From contig CM033116.1 of assembly GCA_019321725.1 (NCBI GenBank), positions 2,848,642-2,912,641 of the forward strand: 64,000 bases of DNA, read 5' to 3'. A model generated the notes under the pieces. That model saw only the letters and a program-made list of their open reading frames with translations. It was not told the DNA's origin and did not search any database. Positions 52,590 through 61,900 of this stretch are shown in pieces. How positions within the stretch are numbered: position 1 is the first letter of the stretch; each line of letters begins with the position of its first letter. The position numbers and the translations under genes were made by a program. The stretch is from Paulownia fortunei (lineage: Eukaryota > Streptophyta > Magnoliopsida > Lamiales > Paulowniaceae).

Positions 52590-53262
52590 CTTTATTTCTG
52601 AAAATACATACAAGTTGTTTCTTCATATCCCCCATCTACTAAGATCACTGCGGCAACTTTCACTCCCCAAAATCTTTTGATGTCTTTAGGCTTTAAACCT
52701 GCAAATTTTATTAACAAAGTAAAGAAAGTTAGAATTCAATAATATTCAACAAACTCAAACCCACCAAAGGAATCCCATAAAATTCTTCACAGAACTAAAT
52801 CTTGCAACCGTCTCTCCAGAAAACCCAACAACCATGGCTTGTTTTCCCCTTCTCCCTTTTCTTTATTTTTTTCAAAAATCTTTTCTTTTCCTGTTTTTTC
52901 GCCAACCGAGGGGCACCGGCAATTGACGAAGCAGCAGCATAACCGCCGGAGCACCAACTCCCGTTTTCATCCTACTCCTTTCCTCCCCCACCCCCCCCCC
53001 CACCCCCGGCGCCCCCCGCTTTCTTCTTCTTTTACTTTCCCCGTCTTCTGCAAGCAGAGCTCCGGCATTGAGGGAGCGTATGTTTTTGACTGAAAAAGCA
53101 TCGCAGTCTGAAAAAAGCTTTTGCCCCTTTGTTTCTTCTCCCCTCCTCGCTTGTTGAAATCCACGAGTGAAGATCAATGGAGTTTCCGAGACTGAGGGAC
53201 CACCGGCGCCAGCGCACCGAATAATAGACGCCGGTGGAATTTTGAATCCGTGAATGAACAAA
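52590..53262 (-). pseudogene. Possible captured gene fragment (minus strand)
   Basis: A GC-rich patch (52900-53230) in AT-rich surroundings looks like the 5' end of an unrelated gene, with a minus-strand frame open over 52872-53261. About 170 bases further along the same strand, a TTTGCAG acceptor near 52702 precedes an open, coding-like stretch reading GLKPKDIKRFWGVKVAAVIL and continuing to a stop. I recognise neither part. Capture by the surrounding element is an inference. Confidence 0.3.
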
Positions 53263-53778
53263 ATTGTAGCTCAGAAAATAATTGAATATGCCTTGGAATT
53301 ATTTATATATGGGCTGCATTTGAAATTTAAATTTCAAAATCTCAATGGATTTTGGCGGTGGAATTCTGGATTGAAAATTTTCAGCCAAAAAAAAGTCAAA
53401 TAATAACTATGACACATGGCGCCTTCTCCTTCTCTTGGGTCACAGCATCTTATACGGACACGTTTTGAAAACTAAATGGCTTCTAGTATTAACTAGCATC
53501 GACTTAATAAAAATTCCCAAATTTTTGAAGTAAGTAATAATATTTTGGTGCCAAGTCATCAACTTTCCAAAAAAATTAAAATTTTCAATCAAACTGAAAT
53601 TATAATTTTTAAAAAGTTAGTGCAAAAATAATCGCTACTTAAAATGAATTTTATAATTTTACCTAATTAAAATTGATAAGCCAAAAAGAATCACAAAATC
53701 TTTTAAGTATTATCTAATAAAACTTGAAATCTAGATTAAAACAAACTCTATCTTTCAGTAGTTGACCATCTATAGAAC

Positions 53779-53789
53779 TATATATAAAC
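53779..53789 (+). promoter_or_regulatory. TATA box of NAC3
   Basis: CTATATATAAACC lies about 40 bases before ATG 53823 and about 115 bases after the end of the 6.4-kb element, so the core promoter survives but anything further upstream has been displaced by 6.4 kb. Confidence 0.7.
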
Positions 53790-53822
53790 CTCTTCTTTTA
53801 TTGCTGCATTAGGATTCCAACT

Positions 53823-55367
53823 ATGGACCCAACAACTACGGAGACTCCGACTACGGAGGATGATCAGCAAATCCAGGCGAATTTTATGGCTTCTACTATC
53901 GCTGGAGTGGCCGAAGTAATGCCGTCTGCTAAACCTTACCCACCAGGGTATCGTTTCATGCCGACGGATGATGAACTCATTCTTGAGTACTTGCAGAAGA
54001 AAATCAACAATGAGCCAATCCCAATTTCTGAAATAAGTGCTGTCAATCTTTACCAGCATAATCCTCACACCCTCGCAGGTTTTTTTTTAATCGTGTTTTT
54101 TTTTTTTTTCCTTTCTTTTTCTTTGTTTTTTGAATTTATAGGTTTGGTTTAGGGTTTTGCGAATTACTAAAATATACCAGATAACTATTAATTATCATTG
54201 ATGTTACGTACATAGTGTATTGGTTTTTAGAGGGTTGAAATACTTATTTGTTTTTGTATTTAATTATAGTTTTTAGATGCAAATGTGCAATGTATAACAC
54301 ATGCAAATACTCTTATTTTTGCGCTTTTTTTTTTTCCTGCATAGAAACGCATCCTCAACTTGGAGAAAAAGAATGGTACTTTTTCACACCAAGGGATCGG
54401 AAGTATCGGAATGGATCACGCCCTAGTCGATCAGCAGGGACAGGATACTGGAAGGCTACTGGAGCTGATAAACATGTTGTTTTTGAGAATAAAATTGTCG
54501 GATACAGAAAGGCTTTGGTTTTTTATGAAGGAAGACCTCCAAGAGGAGACAAGACTAACTGGATTATGCATGAATATAGGGTTGATCAGACTTCTCGTCC
54601 TAGTAGAAGGGATGCAAATGACATGAGGGTTATCACTCAACTCCTTATTAATTATATTATAACCCTATTTTTTAATTTAGACTAATTAATTAAATTGTTA
54701 TTTTTTATTATTTTTGCAGTTGGATGATTGGGTTTTATGTCGGATTTATGAGAAAGCTGCAAGGTCAAACAAAAATAAAAAACAGGATGAGGGGAGTGAT
54801 CCTGTTGTTCCGAATCCTTCTGAAGTGGTGGCAAAAGAAGACACTCCAGCCGTTGACAACAATGACAATCTTGCAGCACATGTGGTTCATCCGGACAACG
54901 TTGTCATTGACGAAGCTTCTGATGAACTAATCAACCCGTTTGGAGATTGTCTTGAACCAGCTTTCCAAGATGACCTTACTCAAGTTCCTCATTCATTAAT
55001 GGATGGAGATTGTCTTGAACCAGCATTCCAAGATGACCTTACTCAAGTTCCTCATTCATTAATGGAGGACGCTTCCCTTGTGAATTTCCATAGTCAAACA
55101 GGTTTTGATTATGGGGTGATGAATCCATTTGATCCTTTCAGAACTGAGTTTTTGAATGAAGAAGCATGGGCATTTCAGCAAGGAAATTTCCAGGAGGGTT
55201 CTTTAGGTATAGAAAATCATGGGACTTTTCAGCAAGCTTCTCCATATTTTGGTCCCTCAACCAGTACTGCATTCGCTGATTCTTTTATAAAAGGTGAGGA
55301 TTCTTCCAATGATGCTGTGACAGACATTCCTGATTATAACCAATTGGCGAAAAGAAGACATTTTTAA
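53823..55367 (+). CDS. NAC-domain transcription factor, copy 3, 395 aa
   Basis: Exons 53823-54078, 54345-54628 and 54720-55367. The NAC domain is complete: [78 protein letters not shown] and [12 protein letters not shown]. Exon 1 and intron 1 resemble NAC1 more than NAC2 ([22 protein letters not shown]), while exon 2 from about 54366 through most of exon 3 is nearly identical to NAC2, and the very end (AACCAATTGG; tail KRRHF) is NAC1-like again. Two copies of the 21-residue exon-3 repeat (54942-55004, 55005-55067). The first ATG is intact and Met22 is also present (53886). It is predicted to be functional as a protein, but its upstream promoter was split by the inserted element. Confidence 0.92.
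54942..55067 (+). repeat. Two tandem 63-bp coding repeats in NAC3 exon 3
   Basis: Units 54942-55004 and 55005-55067, almost identical to each other and to the three units in NAC2. In frame, 21 residues each. Confidence 0.95.
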
Positions 55368-57190
55368 TGTTGATTGAGCTATTAGTTACTTGTGTTTTTA
55401 GGAGCCATTTTATTGTTTTTCAAATTCTTAGCACTAGTTTTTTGGAATTGTACTTGTTTTAATTGATTTCCTGATTTTTGTTCAATCAATTTTATTATGT
55501 TAATATCTTGGTTTTGTGCTTAATTTGCTTTGGTTGCTCTTTTTGGCCTGATGATGCTTAATTTTCTCAAAAAATGTTTCTAGAACTATTGGCTTCGTGT
55601 TAAAATTTGGAGTCAAATGCTTTTTAACAAGTTGCCTAAGTAGGAAAAAAATGTCCTACATGTTCGCCCTAAAAAACATGTCTTGAATACATAACTAATG
55701 TACATTGCTGAGATAAACACAAAAATTAGTTCGATTTTTTTTTATTATAATTGATATTTTATTTTTTTAATATTAATTATTAATATAAAAACTCCTAGTT
55801 GGACTGACTAGGCCTTACATTCATTTGCCCAATTCTGTTCCAATCATCATGAAGAAATCTGAATTAGGCTATAAGTCCCCCAATGTATCCGTTTCTATGA
55901 GTATGAATTGACCCATTCTGAAATAGTAGTGTTGGGCTAAGTCCATTTCTAAATTCTCACATTCATGAAGGCAATAATGAATTTTTACCTTTTTGAACTA
56001 ATTGGCAATTATTTACAGTGAAAATTAGAGATTGGGTTTTCTACTTTTGATTTGATCGAATCCTGAATCTTTTTACCTGCTATTTTCTGATTTATTGAGG
56101 GAGCAATTTGAGTGGGGGGAGCAGAAGTAGAAAGAAAACTTGGGGGGTTAATAACGACTGGCATAACTTGTCTATTTATTGGATCATTTTGTAATTTTAT
56201 ATAATGTGGATTCATGGCTTGATTGCAACGTCTACAAGTGGATCAAATATTACTATTGAATCAACTAATCACGAAATAATTTTGCAATATTACATGTTGG
56301 GATACAGTACAATATAGCATCATATCAAAAATTAATTAAATTAAATAATTGTTATATGTTAAAATATACATTCAACATAAGAACTTAATCGAACTTGAAG
56401 AATTTTGATTCTTATATACTTTGAATATAGTTTATTGTGAAAAAGGAGATTGATTGTATTAGTATTATATAGGTTATACCAAAATATTCAATTTAATAGA
56501 ATATTTATTTTTTATAATGATGACTCAAAATAAATATTGAAGTCCTAGCCCAAAATTAAAATTAAAATTAAAATCCAGTCTAAAATACTACTTCATAACA
56601 AAAAATGAAGTCCGACCTGAATCACTATTTTGGTTGGATAATATGATTAGACCATAATACTCATAAATTTAAATAATATATTATTTTAATGAAAATAAAT
56701 TAGTCAAAACACGTAGTAATTCAATTATAATATTAACTAATATATCATTTAAACTATCATACCAAACATACATAAATTCTATACGGTTTCATTTAAATTC
56801 TATAAGAATTTCAAATTTATAATAACAAATTATTGAATTTATTTGAATAATCTCATAATACAATGAATATTAAATTTTTCACCTCCTATTTTAAATTATT
56901 TTTTGAGTTATTATAGTCTATTTAAAATATATTTATATAATTTTATTTAAAATTCTTCTCATAAATTTAAATTCTACACTTATATTTCAAATTCTTTCAT
57001 TCAAATATAATTTAGATGATTTAATTTCAATTTTATAATTCATTTTATTTTCGAGGATCCTAAAAGAATTAAATATGATACAATAATTTTAGATCCCTAG
57101 ACTCGAACTTGGAGACACGTACCAGGTAGTAAAATATACTCATTTTCTATCTTTCTATATCTCTATAAAATGCCTAAAACAACACCACAC
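55368..57190. other. NAC3 3' UTR and intergenic region
   Basis: The 3' UTR and duplicated spacer can be followed to about 55690. A minus-strand 68-codon open stretch (56009-56215, MNPHYIKLQNDPINRQVMPV...) looks mildly coding-like but matches nothing I know. From 56.2 to 57.1 kb the DNA is very AT-rich with no gene. Confidence 0.45.
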
Positions 57191-57319
57191 GGCAATACTA
57201 GCAAGAAAAGCACTTGTTCTCCCCCTCCCCTTCGTGGCGGTGTTTGTTTACCGAATTGACTTGTCTCCTCTGCCTTTCTAACTTTTTATTTTCTTCCACC
57301 GTCAAAGAAAATCGTGAAA

Positions 57320-57946
57320 ATGGCGACCTCAGTTCTCCCACTTCTCCTCGTCTTCCTCCTGGCCGCCACCGCCTCCGCCCGCCCCTGCAAAACCCTTTTC
57401 TATTTCTCCGCCACCACCACAACCACTTATTACCCTTACAATTCCCCCCATCGAAACCCTAACCCCAATTCCCTCCTCCAAGGCCAAAACCCCCGCTATC
57501 TCACTCTCATCTTCACCACCACCACCACCACCTCGCGACTTCCAATCCACCGCCCCTCACTCAATTTCGCCTCCAATAACCCGTTGGATGAAGATTCCCA
57601 ATCATCGTCGTCGATGATGACGTCATCTGATTTCCCCCTCAAATTTTTTTCCTCCGTTTCTAGCTCCATTCGGGATCGCAGCAGGGACATCATGAGCGTG
57701 GTGGGAGCCCTGCTCTTCGGCGTCGGATGTGGAGCCCTCACCGCTGCTGCCATGTACTTCGTGTGGGCCCTCTTCTTTCCCCGCCGCTTTGACTTTGACG
57801 ATGTTTCTTCGTCATCTTCTGATGATGACGACGACGATGACGTCACTGTTGCTAAGAAGTTTGGCTACGTGGCGATCCCTAAGCAGCCTAAGCTGGTTGA
57901 TGATGACCTCAAGAAGCCGGCACCGCCAGCCAAGGAGGTGGTTTGA
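57320..57946 (+). CDS. Intronless Asp-rich single-pass membrane protein, unknown function, 208 aa
   Basis: The ATG at 57320 (AAAATGGCG context) opens a signal peptide: ATSVLPLLLVFLLAATASAR, with likely cleavage just before RPCKTLF. A Thr/Pro-rich lumenal or extracellular region follows (TTTTTYYPYN, then IFTTTTTTSRLPIHRP). A single transmembrane span (MSVVGALLFGVGCGALTAAA, then MYFVWALF) comes at about residue 136. The cytosolic tail has SSSSSDDDDDDD and then AKKFGYVAIPKQPKLVDDDL. The gene is GC-rich against an AT-rich background, consistent with true coding. I recall similar plant proteins with an ARPCKTLF start but no assigned function. Type I topology is inferred. No introns and a clear stop at 57944. 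Confidence 0.8.
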   Translation: MATSVLPLLLVFLLAATASARPCKTLFYFSATTTTTYYPYNSPHRNPNPNSLLQGQNPRYLTLIFTTTTTTSRLPIHRPSLNFASNNPLDEDSQSSSSMMTSSDFPLKFFSSVSSSIRDRSRDIMSVVGALLFGVGCGALTAAAMYFVWALFFPRRFDFDDVSSSSSDDDDDDDVTVAKKFGYVAIPKQPKLVDDDLKKPAPPAKEVV

Positions 57947-60900
57947 TGATTGCATGATTTATGTTCAAGTATTTTGTGAATTTGATGAACCTAAGGAAGG
58001 CAAATTTGATACCTTTATTATAAGGATCTGTACTGATATATTTGTACCATTGTTGCTACGTGTTGTGAATTGATGATCATGATACTTTTGTGCTTTTAGG
58101 TCAACATTTCTTGTTGTTAATTTTATTGGCTGTTTGTTAATTTAATGCTGATTTTGAGCTAAGCATTGTTCTCCTTTAGATTCATAAAATTGTGGTGAAA
58201 GTGGATTCAAATTTAGGATGTGTCTTGCTAAGTCTTTGTAGGATTAAAGTTCATGAAAGTGTTTTTGGAGTGTCTGCCACAGAACAAAGTGCTGTTGCGC
58301 TATTACAGAGTTGCCTGCTTGTAGGTAGTATTCTGAAGTATTATACTTTTTGCTGTGTACCAATAACCACAGAACAAATTATTACAGAGTTCCCCTTAAA
58401 AGTCTATTTTGTTAATTTTATTTATCTCTTTGTTCACCTCCTATTTTTTGTTTGAATCTTTTAATGTATTGATCTCAAGGTTAATTTGCTCTCCTGATGC
58501 TTTCAATGAGCTTTACGTTTACTTTGTTTGGTTTCATTTAATTAGCATCAAATTCTAAGTTCAGACTATGTTTAGAAGTTATAGTGTAGCAATCTTTGCT
58601 GGTCTACCTTTTTTTCAGAGCTCTACTGTCATTAAACAAAAAAATGATGAATTGAATTTCTATCCTTAGGCCTAATGTGTTGATCTCCTTTATAACTATC
58701 AGATTGCACCTCATCACCTTTAATTGACTTTTACTTTTGTACTTGTTTTAATTCGTTATGTTCAATTTATTAGTTGCAATACAATCACTAGTTATAAATG
58801 AGTAATTCTGCTGCTGTATCTCACTTTCCAATAATCAATTATGTGAGAAAATTGATATGTTGAAACTCTGTTTGGTTTTGTTTATTGTGTTATGGGAGAA
58901 TGTGTGTATGAATTAGCAGGAAGATATATTTAAAAATGTGATGTATGTTTGGTTTTATTATGGGAGAATAAGTTGAAAATGAAAATGGGAATAAATTGTG
59001 TATGTATTGGAAATTGTGTGCATTTGCCAATTTCATACAGAACAAGATTTGGCCAGGAAAAATGTTGAATTCATGCTTTCTTTATTCTCAACATTAAGGT
59101 TAGTGCCAATCTACAACATATTTGAAAGTGTTGAAGGAATCTGAGGTTTTCTAGATGTCTGGTTAAGCCCTTATTATTTTTTGTTAAAAACTACATAGTT
59201 TCTTCCTAATGCTATTTGTATACTCCTGTTTAAATTGATAGATAGATTGTGGTGATATATTAAAAGCCCCAAGTAAATGGGGTTTGCTATGTCAGCTTTT
59301 GAAATGTGTATTGCATTGAGCTGCAACAAATTTCCTATTGTTTTACTTCTCAAGTAAATGGGGTGCTATGTCAGCTTTTGTTTTCTATTCTATAAGAACA
59401 GAATTTAATTGAATATTTTGTGAAACAATGTGATAATGTTTTTCTCAATTCCATCAGTCCCCCTGTTTTCTGCTTTCATTGTTAGTTGCTCCTCTGCCCC
59501 TGTTATTTCTAGTATTTGTGAGAGCATTGGAGGTGGAATGTTTTTTGCGCAGTGCAGTTGTTTTAATAATCTGCGACATCTGATGGTTACAGCTGTTGCA
59601 AAAATTTATTGTATTTGTATGGTTTATTGTCCAGTTCCCGTGGTACGGTTTTAGGCCCGTTAAAACTTGTAATGGCCCATTGGTGAAGCCCAAAAATAAA
59701 GGCCCAACCTACTGAAACTGTTAAAAGTCTCACCTGCTCGAAATATCAAAGGGATTCTTCATTTGTTTGTATCAACCAGGGGACAGGGCAACTATTCCTC
59801 TCATCCAAGGGTCAGTGCCCCGCAATCGTAATGGCCTTCCCCTTTTGCTATTCTTTTTTCTTTCTTTCAGGTGCGTTAATTTTCAATTATCATTTTTTAA
59901 TTATTGAGCTTATTTTAGTTTTATATGCTGTCGTTTGTCGTAGCCTCGTACGGACGAGGAGGGCTACTTTATTCAATTCATCCTTTTTCCTCACCCAGAT
60001 TTATAAACTATTTTTTCTTTTAAAAAAGAAAATAATACTTTTTAATTATTAATTTTCATCATTGCATTAGCTTGATTTCAACTCAAATCGAAAAAGAGAA
60101 TTGGAGGTAAGTGTGTTCGCTTTTTATTTCATAATTGCAGAGGGATTTGAGTTGAGTCATAGTTTTGTATTGATATTTTGGTAAAAGAACAAAAAATGCA
60201 TTGCCCGACGTAATCTTTTGTCTTCTAACTCGAACTTGGGCAAAATCACTTCTCATTAAAAATGCACTGTGCAGTGCAAGTCAGCAGAAGAATAATTTAA
60301 AAAAAAAATAATAATACTAATTTTTATATATTTTGGGCTTCAGAGGAATTGACTCCGCAGCCCTAAATGGGGAGGACCTTTGTTCTGTACAAAGATCTGT
60401 CCAAGTTCAATGTATCAAACTTTTGATAGCTCTCTCCAAATTAGACCCACACGCTTTATCTCACGCGCTCTTCGATTCACACTTTCACATACATTGAGTA
60501 GAGCTGCCTTTTCTAGTTTGTCATTTTCCTTTTATTTTCTCCTCCCTTGTTTTAAGCTAATTCTTTTTATTTCGTTGATATATTGATTTGTTTTTCTTTT
60601 TACTTCTCCTTTTAAGAATCATTTGTCCAAATATCACTCCCCAAAGCTGTATTCTTTTAATTTTTACATCTTCATTAATTTTATTTTGCCCAATAGCATA
60701 TTTCTTAATATTTTAGCACTTTTGGTATAATACTTCATGCAACTTATTTTTTAAGCATTTATTTTGATTGGATACAAAGTTTTAAGTGGGTAGAAAAAAG
60801 TGAAAATTTTGTATATATTTGTATTGGTATTCTAAAAAATAGTGGTTGAGTTAATAGTCTCACATCTTTATTCAAGTGTTAAGATGATTTTTTTTTTTTT

Positions 60901-61626
60901 AAAAATTATAAAATGGAGGCTTATTTTGGGATGTGTTTAAAAAAACTATAAATTTTAGATAAATGGAATATATGTTTAATATAGTATTACTCATATTTTC
61001 AATATTTATAATTTAAAGTCAACTGTAACATGGATCACTACTTGCATAACAAAAAATTATCAACATTTCTACCTGTAAGTCAATTATAATGTGGATAGTA
61101 TGCGTCGCAAAAAGTTTAGGAATATAGTGGTTAAAAAGTCGTTAGGGATACAGAGATTGACCGATAAATCCTTCCATATTCAATTCTAGAGCAAGTGTAG
61201 TAAATTTTATTGCTAATAAGGAAAATGATAATTTTAATATGGGATTTTGTACTTTTTAATAATAAAGGTTGTGAGTTATAGTATTTATAAGGGTTTTTTA
61301 GTGTTTGAGGTTTAGTTTGAGAATTATAATCTATATTTGTGTATCCCATAAATTTGACTTATCGAATTTTATTTTATTTTTAATTAATAATTCAAATGAA
61401 CCTTTTGAACTTAACTTATTAAGACAAATTATGATCCATCAATTTGAGTTTTGAAGATGCATGTAATTGTGCCTTGTTTTTTTTTACTATTATATGAAAA
61501 AAAATTATCATACAATGGATTGGTGATTTTTGAATTTTAAAGAAAGAAAAATTGATACACCAACTTGCCGAAGAAGCGCGTGGCGAAGGAAAAAGAGAGA
61601 AACAAAGTGAAACTAGAAGTCTCGTG
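57947..61626. other. Intergenic region
   Basis: The 3' UTR of the Asp-rich gene runs for roughly 150-200 bases. The rest, to the SIR promoter, is AT-rich. Open stretches at 58192-58455, 59430-59693, 59831-60052, 60380-60586 and 61131-61349 are short, often overlapping on both strands, and show no family resemblance. A repeated phrase (CAAGTAAATGGGG...TGCTATGTCAGCTTTTG) occurs at 59271 and 59351. Confidence 0.55.
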
Positions 61627-61631
61627 GTAGG

Positions 61632-61637
61632 CACGTG
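61632..61637. promoter_or_regulatory. G-box CACGTG upstream of SIR
   Basis: GGCACGTGACACG contains a palindromic G-box 264 bases before the SIR ATG. In plants this is a bZIP/bHLH binding core. Occupancy is not shown by sequence. Confidence 0.4.
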
Positions 61638-61900
61638 ACACGCAGTCACTTCCACCCCAGAGTTATAGTCAATCACTCATCATCCTCCGCTTCTTCAGTC
61701 TTCCCCACCACTACCTGACCACCCAAATTCCCCCACAGCCTGTGAATATTTTTACTGTTTGTAAAGATATTTAGAACGTTTTTAAAGACGCCCAAGAAAA
61801 AATCTTCCATCAATCACCCTCTTAATATTAATCCAAGAAAATCCGTAGCCCTTCGTTTCTGCTAGGGCTACTGTCTGCTGTTTTCCCTAGCATCCGTGCC

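Larger units (their letters stand above)
47221..53663. mobile_element. 6.4-kb Mutator-like/foldback element inserted in the NAC3 promoter
   Basis: The left end GGCAAAATTATAAAATCCAT matches the reverse complement of the right end, GGTAAAATTATAAAATTCAT, and the match continues (TACTAACTTTCAAAAAATTA against CACTAACTTTTTAAAAATTA; CAATTCGATTTTAAT against CAGTTTGATTGAAAA). Flanking TAATTAAGAT (47211-47220) and TAATTAAAAT (53664-53673) form a 10-bp target duplication with one mismatch. Upstream of NAC1 (about 38440-38480) and NAC2 (about 43880-43915) the corresponding sequence is uninterrupted. Inside: a C-rich block (47530-47670), an AT-rich repeat in inverted orientation, a nested hAT-like MITE, and gene-like fragments. 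Long inverted ends and a 9-10-bp duplication fit the Mutator superfamily. I see no intact transposase. Confidence 0.7.
37230..55690 (+). repeat. Tandem segmental triplication carrying the NAC genes
   Basis: Three direct units, each containing upstream spacer, NAC gene and downstream spacer. Shared spacer landmarks include TTCTCCATCCAACTTGAATT at 40876 and its near-copy at 46091, then CTCATAGCCTGATCTC after both. Start-to-start distances are 5.4 and 9.8 kb; subtracting the inserted elements (1.9 and 6.4 kb) leaves 3.4-3.5 kb each, so one unit size. The third unit can be followed to about 55690. Confidence 0.85.

Noticed and set aside
57314..57319. Earlier GTG start for the Asp-rich membrane protein
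   Set aside because: GTG is not a normal plant start; ATG at 57320 is two codons later with good context and gives a clean signal peptide.
59430..60052. Open frames between the Asp-rich gene and SIR
   Set aside because: Short, with opposite-strand overlaps and no conserved motif.
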